Assembly: GCA_030609345.1 (NCBI GenBank)
Contig: JAUWCK010000003.1
Coordinates: forward strand, 1-22,847
DNA length: 22,847 bases
Source of the DNA: Methanosarcinales archaeon
GTDB taxonomy: Archaea; Halobacteriota; Methanosarcinia; Methanosarcinales; Methanogasteraceae
Direction of reading: 5' to 3'
The notes beneath the pieces were generated by a model. That model ran no database searches and was not told where the DNA came from. It saw only the letters and a program-made list of their open reading frames with translations. Position numbers and translations under genes: made by a program. How positions within the stretch are numbered: the stretch's first letter is position 1; each line of letters begins with the position of its first letter. Shown piece by piece: positions 8,237 through 15,152 of the stretch.

Positions 8237-8938
8237 TCAGTCCTTTTTTAATGCTATAAATTCGCTACCACATTCCTCGACAAACAGCACGGCTTTACCC
8301 TGTATAAAAGAAGGTTTTGGAGATTTCTCCAGATCAACGAGCCCATCTGTTACGATTCGCCCATCCCGCGTCATGATCTGGTCGATACCGGCGCTCAAAA
8401 CATCTGTTACAGGTTGTGTTCCGGTTAATTCCCTGTTCCTATCTTTTAGAACGAACCTGCCATCACATTTCATCGATGCCAGCCCGATTCCGGCAACCGC
8501 ACCTATCACGCCATCCTCAGTTCCTCCAAGCCCCTCCAGAAGGATGTGGGTATTCTTTGCGATATCTCGTGCCATCTTCTGTGTCAAAACCGTCCTCTTT
8601 GCATCCATCCCAAAAGAGACGATGCAAGGCGAAATCTGGTCGCTTGAAGCAACTGCAAGCCCAGGATCGCTCCCCTCGATAAAATCCGCAAGCATCATCT
8701 CCTTTGTGATCTCGAAGAGGTCTTTTAACGTCCCATCTCCGGCATCTTCCAGATGAATTACGGCACAACTGTTGTGCGATGTGAATGGGATATCTTTGTG
8801 GACGAAGAGCTGATGTCTCGTAACCCCGAATATCGTGTGCGACTTTGAGAGTTCCGATGCGATCGCTCTCGAGAGTCTCCCGGTACCTCTTGATTCCAGG
8901 TTGTCCGTATCATCTATGCTGATATAAATCATATTCAT
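8237..8938 (-). CDS. TiaS-like protein with N-terminal DDTD motif
   Basis: This is a soluble protein of 233 residues with no signal or membrane segment. Its N-terminus (MIYISIDDTDNLESRGTGRLSRAIA) resembles the kinase-like TCKD domain of TiaS, the archaeal tRNA-Ile2 agmatidine synthetase. It is only about half the length of TiaS and lacks the later RNA-binding domains. Other notable runs are GVTRHQLFVHKDIPFTSHNS, IEGSDPGLAVAS, LLEGLGGTEDGVIGAVAGIGLA and a C-terminal region rich in hydrophobic strands. From memory, similar short proteins occur in bacteria, often next to transporters, but their reaction is not known to me. One base separates it from the next gene and four from the previous one, so it is made together with the importer. 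It might act on the imported compound. Confidence 0.6.
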   Translation of the reverse strand: MNMIYISIDDTDNLESRGTGRLSRAIASELSKSHTIFGVTRHQLFVHKDIPFTSHNSCAVIHLEDAGDGTLKDLFEITKEMMLADFIEGSDPGLAVASSDQISPCIVSFGMDAKRTVLTQKMARDIAKNTHILLEGLGGTEDGVIGAVAGIGLASMKCDGRFVLKDRNRELTGTQPVTDVLSAGIDQIMTRDGRIVTDGLVDLEKSPKPSFIQGKAVLFVEECGSEFIALKKD

Positions 8939-8942
8939 TTTA

Positions 8943-10322
8943 TTATGATCTCCGTTTGATTAAGTAAACCACTGCCAATAGTCCGATGAATGCGAATAAC
9001 GCTCCGAATCCTGCTGATTTCAGTGTTGTCGAGGAGGGGGCAAGGGGGGATGGATGTTGTATTGCTGCTGAGGTGGTGGGAGATTGTGATGGGCACGGAG
9101 ATGGTGTTACGTTCACTGGCGGCATTTCTGTTGGTGCTGGGGTGGGTGTGGATGTTACATTCGCGGTTCTGTTCACAGCCTCATCCGCAGCTATAACGGG
9201 AATGAACTGAGAATCTCCTCCACCGTCTTCACTATCGTCCCGATCTTCAGCATCCCCGGCACCTGTAGGATGATGCACAGTTACGTTCGCGGTTCCGTTT
9301 ACAGTCCCATGTTCTGCTGTTATCGTGGCATTCCCGGGAGCCAGTGCAGTGAACAACCCATCTTCACCGATCGTTCCAACGGTTTTGTTGCTGCTTCTCC
9401 ACATGAAGGTCATATCTAACATTCCATCGCCGTATTGATCGTATGCGGTTGCATCGAACTGTTGTGTATCACCCACATCTGTGGTTATGCTGGATGGTGA
9501 GATCGTAATCGCTGCTACAGGTGGTGCCGTACCGATCACGCTATATCCACTGTGCTGACTGGCTCCTGTGAGTCGGTTGGTCCAGAATACGCCTTTTCCA
9601 CGGTTGGATTGATTGCACCACGCATAAGCATTGAATGCTGCAAAGCTGTAAAAGTTCTCAAATGAGTATTCGATCTTTACTGCACCACTGTCTTTCAGGT
9701 CGATCAGATCGCCATCCGGACACAATACGCCCACATTCAGATCGATGAAGACGAGATTGAATGTATTGTTCATGTTCTGTCCATCGTGGATCGGATAATC
9801 CGCGCAGTTCATTGGTCTCCATGTCTGTGGTCCGTAGATCAGGTCGTTTATTGTGAACGTCTCGTCTACCGCTCCATCCACGTAACTTATCTCATCCATC
9901 GCAGGTTTCTGATTCTTCACTGCTGCTGGAGTCCAGTTGTATCCGCTCGATTTGATGTGAATCGCAAAGTCATCCGGTACCGTCCCGTTTACCGCAAGCA
10001 TAAGGATTACAGCGTCATCGAATCCTTTTCCACCACCGGGATATGTGATGTAAAACGTGCCGGATTGATCAGTTGTTGTCGTCACCTGCCCCTCAGGAAC
10101 CGATGTGTCTGTAGTTACGTAAAGTGATCCAAGTCCCTGTGTGGCTGACCCATTGAATACGAAATGGTAGGTATTGTTGCCATAAAGGTCGTATCTCGCA
10201 CCGAGATCATTTGCCACCTGTACATATATCTGGTGATAGTCGGGGAGCGGGTCTGCACTCACGGGCGCCGTTAACATACATGCGGCAAGTAACAGTAACA
10301 GCGATCTAACAGTCCGCTCCAT
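8943..10322 (-). CDS. Surface protein: modules A-B, Big_2 domain, PGF-CTERM-like tail
   Basis: The domain order is a signal peptide (1-23), module A (about 28-130), module B (148-262), one Big_2 Ig-like domain (270-349), an acidic stretch and a Pro/Thr/Ser-rich spacer (352-430), and a PGF-CTERM-like tail (SAGFGALFAFIGLLAVVYLIKRR). It is therefore expected to stand out from the surface layer on a stalk. Modules A and B are unrecognised; they match the C-terminus of the 960-residue protein so closely that the DNA is nearly identical over about 165 bp. The Big_2 domain is close to those in the fused T component. GGAG lies 9 nt before the start ATG. The gene follows its upstream neighbour by 35 bp. 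Confidence 0.75.
   Translation of the reverse strand: MERTVRSLLLLLAACMLTAPVSADPLPDYHQIYVQVANDLGARYDLYGNNTYHFVFNGSATQGLGSLYVTTDTSVPEGQVTTTTDQSGTFYITYPGGGKGFDDAVILMLAVNGTVPDDFAIHIKSSGYNWTPAAVKNQKPAMDEISYVDGAVDETFTINDLIYGPQTWRPMNCADYPIHDGQNMNNTFNLVFIDLNVGVLCPDGDLIDLKDSGAVKIEYSFENFYSFAAFNAYAWCNQSNRGKGVFWTNRLTGASQHSGYSVIGTAPPVAAITISPSSITTDVGDTQQFDATAYDQYGDGMLDMTFMWRSSNKTVGTIGEDGLFTALAPGNATITAEHGTVNGTANVTVHHPTGAGDAEDRDDSEDGGGDSQFIPVIAADEAVNRTANVTSTPTPAPTEMPPVNVTPSPCPSQSPTTSAAIQHPSPLAPSSTTLKSAGFGALFAFIGLLAVVYLIKRRS
9927..10095 (-). repeat. Module A DNA duplication, copy 1
   Basis: This stretch is nearly identical at the DNA level to 10763-10928, apart from scattered substitutions and a 3-bp indel. 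Both copies encode the C-terminal half of module A. The similarity goes well beyond what protein conservation needs, which suggests recent duplication or gene conversion between neighbouring genes. Confidence 0.75.
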
Positions 10323-10357
10323 TCAAAGCAACTCCGGTCGACTATCGTACTACCGTT

Positions 10358-13240
10358 TCAGTCCTTTTTGACACAGTACCCGCTGCTTCCACTTTTGGAA
10401 ACCTTATTCGTCCATGATACTCCCTGTCCGCTATTTGATTGGTTGCACCACGCATAAGAATTGAACGCTGCAAAGGTTTCAAGGTTTTCGATGGAGTATT
10501 CGACTTTTACCGCACCAGCATCCGTCAAATTGCTTAAACCACTGCTTGTTCCCAGTACGCCCGCGTTAAGGTCGATAAACATGAGCTTGAATGTATTGCT
10601 ACAATCGCTCACGTTCTGTCCGTAGTGTACCGGATAATTCTCTGATCCGGCTGGCTTCCATGTCTGCGGTCCGTATCTGAAGTCGGACTTTGTGAACGTC
10701 TCGTTTACCGCTTCATCCATGTAGTTGATCTCGTTGGAGGCGGGTACTCCACCATCTGAGGTTGGAGTCCAGTCGTATCCGCTCGATTTGATGTGAATCG
10801 CAAAGTCATCCGGTATCGTCCCGTTTACCGCGAGCATGAGAATCGCATCGTCATCGAATCCTTTTCCACCGGTATCTGTGATGTAAAACGTGCCGGATTG
10901 ATCACTTGTTGTCGTTACCTGCCCCTCCGGATCGAGTGGGTCAGTTGTTACGTGAAACGAGTTCAATCCGGGTTTGTCAAATCTGATATAATACGTATCG
11001 TTGTCGTATATGTCGTATTTCACACCCGCGTCATTTGCCACATTTATATGGATGTGGTGGTGGTCAGGAAGCACTGCTTCATCAGTGACTGGCGTCGCTG
11101 CTTGCAGAATCATCAGTGCATCAATCGAGGTAACCCGCCCGTCTCCGCTCATGTCAGCAACAAGATCGGTCGCAATGCCGCCGACCGCCATCTGGAGGGC
11201 AAGTACCGCATCAACAGTCGTGAGTCTCCCGTCATGACTGGCGTCGCCACGCAGCATTAACTCCGGGATGCGTATTTCAACAACGCCGCGCACCATCTCG
11301 CTCTTCTCAAGAGCCGGACCTGTCAGTCTGAGTGGAAAGTACTTCTCAGGGAGTACTGTTCCGTTCAGTTCGTTCGCAAGGATGATGTCGTTGTTGCGTG
11401 CAACGATTGTGCTGTTAAATTTCTTGCTGCAGCCATCACCAGCGATCACGGTCACATTGTATCCATTGCCAGCGACTGTGTCGTTGAAGTAGTGTTTCGC
11501 AGTCTCATTGTGAGCATCATCCACCACGCCGACGAGTCGCCATAGCGGTATCCCCCTCCATTCTCGACTTTTGTCATCGGTCCAGCTAACGCCGTGACAG
11601 CTCGCCGCCGCGCAGGACTCGAATGCCGAACGGTCTGTGATATCGACAGTCGCACCCATGAGCGTCAGATTCCATTCTTCCACGCCACCAAGAATCTCTA
11701 TCTGGCTCACATACTTGACCCAGAAGTGCCCGTCCGTTATCGGCGAGTCTGGTCCTACGAACGCAACTCTGAGAGGTCCGCCGTAGTCCCCCGATATCGG
11801 ATCTCCGTCCTCCTCGTACGCCAGAACCATGGTCAGGGGTCCGGTTGTTCCCTCGTAAGTAGCAATCTCGCCCATGACCTGTGCGTACGTGTAGATCATC
11901 GAATAGCCATCAGAGGCTGTTATCTTCATACTCTCCGAAGGCGCAATCCCGCCGACGAGATCTGCCAGATAGGTGATGTTGACTCCAGTATAATTGAATG
12001 GTCCGACTACTGTACCTGTCGATTTCTTGAATCCGGCGCCCGCAGTGTAAGACGGCATCGCCCGGATCTCATCAAGTGTGTACGCCATCGTCTCATCGCC
12101 GATCAATGTGAGATCTGCTTCGGTAGGGGCAGTTTCTACATCCAGCACGATCTTCACGATGTTGCCGACCATCTGTCCGCTCGATAGATATGGTCCGACA
12201 AGTTTCAGCGGCGCAAGTGGATTTCCGGTGTCAGTGAGTTCAGGCAGATCCGAGCCGTTTAGGTAGCACGCCACGATGTAGCTATCGTTTCTTGCCAGAT
12301 CTGCTGAATTGAATGTTTTATTGTATCCATCACCCGCGATGATGGTGACATCGTATCCACCATCGGCAAGCGTATCATTGAAAGCACTGCCGCCATGAGT
12401 GATGGAATCATCAACCCTGCCCATCAGATACCAGAGCGGAATACCTTCCCACGTCCTGCCTTTGGAGTCGGTGTACGAAAAGCCGTCGTGGCACGCCACA
12501 CCTTCTTCAAATGTGGCTTTACTCATCGTTTCGTTCACTGCTCCGACGAGTTCAAGATTCCATGTAGTTTCTGCGGTTTCATTGCTGTAAATCGCTATAT
12601 CTGAGATGTCCCTTACGGATAGTCCGTTCGTGGAAGGATAAACGCCGCTGTAATTGTACCGATATTCGGGAGCCATGCATTCGTGCATATCCCAATTGCC
12701 AAATATATGATAGCCATCCGGGTTGGTGGAGTTGTCAGCAAAGAAGACGAGTTGCATTCCACTGGAATAGTCGGGAGTGTAATTCCCATCTTTATACCAG
12801 CATAAGACCATCTGCCCCTGTCTCTGTTGCGGCTCATAGACATTGTCATAGCCGAACCACTTGTTGTAGCCGTCAGACGCGCTGATCTTTATCTCATCGC
12901 CTGATGCCATGCCGCCTACCAGTTCACATAGGTCTTTGATGTCTGTCCCTTTGACGGCGCCTTTCGATTTGTAACTTGTTGTCACGGTCTCACTTTCATC
13001 CCACGGTCCGGGCGGAGAATCGAATATTGGTCCCTGGTGGAAGTACTCAGTTACACCATCGCCCTGCACGGTCAGATTCGTCTCCATCCATTGGTACGTT
13101 ACTGTCGTTTCATTGAGTATCGTCGTCTCATCCGCGGCGTACTTTGTTACATTCACCACTGTTGTGGCTGCCAGTGCAGGTGCAGCCAAACTCACTATTA
13201 TAATACATAGCAGCATCGCATGTATTATTTCATTTCTCAT
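10358..13240 (-). CDS. Large secreted multidomain protein with four sulfite-oxidase-fold domains and a dockerin
   Basis: This is the first gene of the operon. The domain order is a signal peptide (1-24), a 'KYA..DGVTEYFHQGP' domain (about 27-219) as in two downstream genes, a divergent domain (227-367), a PF00174-like domain (375-517) closest to the 191-residue lipoprotein, a second copy of the divergent domain (522-660), a type I dockerin with two Ca-binding repeats (GDASHDGRLTTVDAVLALQ, 665-683, and ADMSGDGRVTSIDALMILQ, 695-713), module A (728-825) and module B (840-956). Four tandem domains thus share the sulfite-oxidase-like motif order. Unlike its relatives it has no C-terminal sorting tail, so it may be held on the surface through its dockerin or by the anchored proteins. 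GGAGGA lies just before the ATG, behind a strong promoter. Confidence 0.8.
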   Translation of the reverse strand: MRNEIIHAMLLCIIIVSLAAPALAATTVVNVTKYAADETTILNETTVTYQWMETNLTVQGDGVTEYFHQGPIFDSPPGPWDESETVTTSYKSKGAVKGTDIKDLCELVGGMASGDEIKISASDGYNKWFGYDNVYEPQQRQGQMVLCWYKDGNYTPDYSSGMQLVFFADNSTNPDGYHIFGNWDMHECMAPEYRYNYSGVYPSTNGLSVRDISDIAIYSNETAETTWNLELVGAVNETMSKATFEEGVACHDGFSYTDSKGRTWEGIPLWYLMGRVDDSITHGGSAFNDTLADGGYDVTIIAGDGYNKTFNSADLARNDSYIVACYLNGSDLPELTDTGNPLAPLKLVGPYLSSGQMVGNIVKIVLDVETAPTEADLTLIGDETMAYTLDEIRAMPSYTAGAGFKKSTGTVVGPFNYTGVNITYLADLVGGIAPSESMKITASDGYSMIYTYAQVMGEIATYEGTTGPLTMVLAYEEDGDPISGDYGGPLRVAFVGPDSPITDGHFWVKYVSQIEILGGVEEWNLTLMGATVDITDRSAFESCAAASCHGVSWTDDKSREWRGIPLWRLVGVVDDAHNETAKHYFNDTVAGNGYNVTVIAGDGCSKKFNSTIVARNNDIILANELNGTVLPEKYFPLRLTGPALEKSEMVRGVVEIRIPELMLRGDASHDGRLTTVDAVLALQMAVGGIATDLVADMSGDGRVTSIDALMILQAATPVTDEAVLPDHHHIHINVANDAGVKYDIYDNDTYYIRFDKPGLNSFHVTTDPLDPEGQVTTTSDQSGTFYITDTGGKGFDDDAILMLAVNGTIPDDFAIHIKSSGYDWTPTSDGGVPASNEINYMDEAVNETFTKSDFRYGPQTWKPAGSENYPVHYGQNVSDCSNTFKLMFIDLNAGVLGTSSGLSNLTDAGAVKVEYSIENLETFAAFNSYAWCNQSNSGQGVSWTNKVSKSGSSGYCVKKD
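10763..10928 (-). repeat. Module A DNA duplication, copy 2
   Basis: This is the partner of 9927-10095. The shared wording includes GTATCCGCTCGATTTGATGT and CGTGCCGGATTGATCA on the plus strand. It is a possible site of recombination between the two genes. Confidence 0.75.
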
Positions 13241-13305
13241 ATTATTTTCCTCCTTTTTTGGTCACCGTCACATCTGGCGAGTCATGATGTCCATGAAACA
13301 ACAGG

Positions 13306-13321
13306 TATAAATACATTTTGG
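13306..13321 (-). promoter_or_regulatory. TATA/BRE promoter of the ECF importer operon
   Basis: On the minus strand the TATA box TATTTATA (13306-13313) is preceded by the BRE-like CCAAAATG (13314-13321). A start site about 25 nt downstream would lie near 13283 and give a leader of roughly 40 nt ending in AAGGAGGAAAATAATATG. This is the clearest promoter in the 12.7-kb minus-strand gene run, and the genes behind it mostly overlap or nearly touch. It therefore probably drives all of them. Confidence 0.65.
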
Positions 13322-13397
13322 CTTGAGATGCGGTGAAGTAAAACTAAAATGGTTGACATGACGCGCGATCGAGATCGCAGCACCGGAGTTCGCAGAG

Positions 13398-14018
13398 TCA
13401 GACGCTTTGCCCCAGCATGATGCGCTCGCACCGCTCAAGGTCCTGAACCGTGTTCACATTCAGCGCAACTTCGATCTCAGGGAGAATCAGGTTATAATCG
13501 GACTGCTCCTCCTCGATCAGACTACCATCGAGGATATTAACGCCGCACGGGACGATCAACTCGTCGTTGCGATTGAAGACAGCAGTCGGGTGCTGTCCGA
13601 GTTCCGTACAGACAGAAAGCGGCGTGTGAACAGAGAGCGCGGGTTCGTCCCGCTTGTTATAGATCGAAACAATCCTATCGATCATCCCAGGGGTTACAAG
13701 CGGGAGATCAGACATGACAACGAGTACCGGCTCCCTGATCCCCGCTGCCTTTATCCCGTGACCCATGTCGCCGACATAACCTAGACCGGGCGCGGGAATG
13801 ACATCGACATCCTCCTGCGTCTCAAGATATGCCCGTGTCTGCGGCACGCTTGGCGAGGTCACGACAAAGATGCGATCTACTAACCTGCTGCGCCTGAGCG
13901 TATCGATCATGTACATGATAAGCGGTCTTCCGCGAAGTTTGACCATCGGCTTTTCACCAGTCCAGTCCCCTGTGAAGAACCTGCTCCCGACCCCGCCAGC
14001 CATCACTACCGCATCCAT
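13398..14018 (-). CDS. cobY: GTP:adenosylcobinamide-phosphate guanylyltransferase (CobY)
   Basis: CobY transfers GMP from GTP to adenosylcobinamide phosphate during assembly of the cobamide nucleotide loop; archaea use it in place of bacterial CobU. The sequence has the nucleotidyltransferase start MDAVVMAGGVGSRF, then EKPMVKLRGRPLIMYMIDTL, FVVTSPSVPQTRAYL, GLGYVGDMGHGI, the metal-binding loop VVMSDLPLV, PCGVNIL and the C-terminal ALNVNTVQDL. The string matches CobY of Methanocaldococcus better than MobA. An upstream GTG at 14030 would overlap the aldolase stop, but the family begins at MDA(L/V), so I use the ATG at 14018. The gene lies downstream of the aldolase and 157 bp upstream of the importer operon on the same strand, which makes a cobamide link for the importer possible but unproven. 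Confidence 0.85.
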   Translation of the reverse strand: MDAVVMAGGVGSRFFTGDWTGEKPMVKLRGRPLIMYMIDTLRRSRLVDRIFVVTSPSVPQTRAYLETQEDVDVIPAPGLGYVGDMGHGIKAAGIREPVLVVMSDLPLVTPGMIDRIVSIYNKRDEPALSVHTPLSVCTELGQHPTAVFNRNDELIVPCGVNILDGSLIEEEQSDYNLILPEIEVALNVNTVQDLERCERIMLGQSV

Positions 14019-14026
14019 CCTGCAAA

Positions 14027-14653
14027 TCACCTTCCACGCCCGCGCCCTTTACACTCGTTAACGCCTCTGGCGTCGATGCGGATTGAAGTACTTGACACCG
14101 CATTAAGGAGATCGAGATGGTACTTCACCATGCAACTGTGTTCGATCTGGGTCGTCACCACGTACGCCTCCTCAAGAATCATCCCGGTGGCAATCGTGCC
14201 GTGACCGCGTATGATCACGCCCTTGTGCTCACGCAAAAATGAGGCGGCATTCTCTGCAAGTTCTGATGTTCCGATGCCGCCAGTAACGATCGGGATCTCG
14301 TGCAGGAAATATAGTCCCTCGCTATCGACCGGCACGACCCGGGAATCCTCGATCAAGGACTCGATCACCGAATAAGGGCAGTGCGCATGGATGATTGCGA
14401 GCGCTGAAGTGTTCTTGTAGATGGCGCGATGCACGATCGCCTCTGATGATGCGATCAAGTCCATGCTTGAGGTTCCCTCGACACTGATCTCGACCACAGA
14501 ATCCCGGTCAATCTCGTCCAGTGCGGATCCACTTCTCGTGATCAGCATCCCGTCCCCTGTGCGGACGCTGATATTGCCGAAATGCGACTCAACAAGACCG
14601 TACTCCACAAGTTTCTTTCCGAATCGTGCAATCTCTCGCCACATAGTTCTCAT
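14027..14653 (-). CDS. Class II aldolase (fuculose-1-phosphate aldolase-like)
   Basis: This is a zinc-dependent class II aldolase/adducin-family enzyme of 208 residues, a normal length. Visible features are HFGNISVRTGDGMLITRSG near the N-terminus, the catalytic Glu in SSEAIVH (Glu71), the zinc ligands His89 and His91 in IIHAHCP, and His151 in RGHGTIATG. The archaeal relative MJ1418 makes dihydroxyacetone phosphate and lactaldehyde and has been linked to lactate supply for coenzyme F420. Lactaldehyde could also lead to the aminopropanol arm of cobamides, which would suit its neighbour cobY, but this is inference. It ends where cobY begins. A second start, ATG at 14644, is equally possible. Confidence 0.85.
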   Translation of the reverse strand: MRTMWREIARFGKKLVEYGLVESHFGNISVRTGDGMLITRSGSALDEIDRDSVVEISVEGTSSMDLIASSEAIVHRAIYKNTSALAIIHAHCPYSVIESLIEDSRVVPVDSEGLYFLHEIPIVTGGIGTSELAENAASFLREHKGVIIRGHGTIATGMILEEAYVVTTQIEHSCMVKYHLDLLNAVSSTSIRIDARGVNECKGRGRGR

Positions 14654-14708
14654 ATCAATTGTCGCTCATCTACCTGATACCTATCCCCTGCTGGAAATAA
14701 CTGTTGCT

Positions 14709-14718
14709 GCGAGAGCGC
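14709..14718. repeat. 10-bp direct repeat flanking the channel/SIR2 pair (downstream copy)
   Basis: GCGAGAGCGC lies 10 bp beyond the channel stop codon and recurs at 16128-16137, 18 bp upstream of the SIR2 start. The two copies bracket exactly the two foreign-looking genes. It could be a target-site duplication or chance. A related CGAGAGCGCCT occurs at 214-224. Confidence 0.4.
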
Positions 14719-14728
14719 CTTGTGATGG

Positions 14729-15148
14729 TTATGGTCGTATCATCACATTGGCTAACGTTACCAGGAACAATGCGAGAGTTAACCAGCCCAGCAGTCCTTC
14801 GATCATAACAGCAGCCATTCGGTAGCGATCTGCCGGGTACAAATCTCCATAACCGATTGTGGTGAATGTAGTCATGCTGAAATAGAAGGCGTCATATAAG
14901 GAGATATCTTGTTTATCATCTCCATCGCCTTCTTCCAATCGTCTGATGCCGCCCCGCCAAAAGTAAAAAGGAGTGAATATCAGAATTATTACAACAGCAC
15001 ATGCTGCTGTGCGCCACGGCTTCACGCCATAGCCGCAAGAACGCCACATAAATATGTCGCCCAACTTTGAGAGTGACTGCTCTTTGTTTGCTTGGCTCAG
15101 TCGTCGGTACTGGTAATAAGCATCGTCAGCATCTCCAAACTGCTCCAT
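14729..15148 (-). CDS. Two-helix potassium channel, probably truncated at the 5' end
   Basis: The ORF encodes a K+ channel pore: a first helix (about 46-64), a pore loop with the selectivity filter TTIGYGD (96-102), and a second helix (about 110-137). The segment before the pore (DADDAYYQYRRLSQANKEQ..GYGVKPWRT) is the kind that, in archaeal relatives, follows a longer N-terminal region, often pentapeptide repeats. That region is absent. In the same frame, codons before the ATG read KILKNFRE, which continues the family-like text until a TGA at about 15174, inside the end of the SIR2 gene. This suggests the original 5' part was replaced. The remaining pore could still form a channel. The start is 4 bp after the SIR2 stop, with GGGAG directly before it. 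Confidence 0.75.
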   Translation of the reverse strand: MEQFGDADDAYYQYRRLSQANKEQSLSKLGDIFMWRSCGYGVKPWRTAACAVVIILIFTPFYFWRGGIRRLEEGDGDDKQDISLYDAFYFSMTTFTTIGYGDLYPADRYRMAAVMIEGLLGWLTLALFLVTLANVMIRP

Positions 15149-15152
15149 CTCC

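Noticed and set aside
13365..13378. Hairpin GCGATC-GA-GATCGC downstream of cobY
   Set aside because: The stem is only 6 bp with a 2-nt loop and no T run, too weak to call a terminator.
13398..14018. MobA (molybdenum cofactor guanylyltransferase) as an alternative to CobY
   Set aside because: The two share a fold, but the MDA(L/V)MAGG start, the TSPSVPQT segment and the closing NVNTVQDL wording fit archaeal CobY better.
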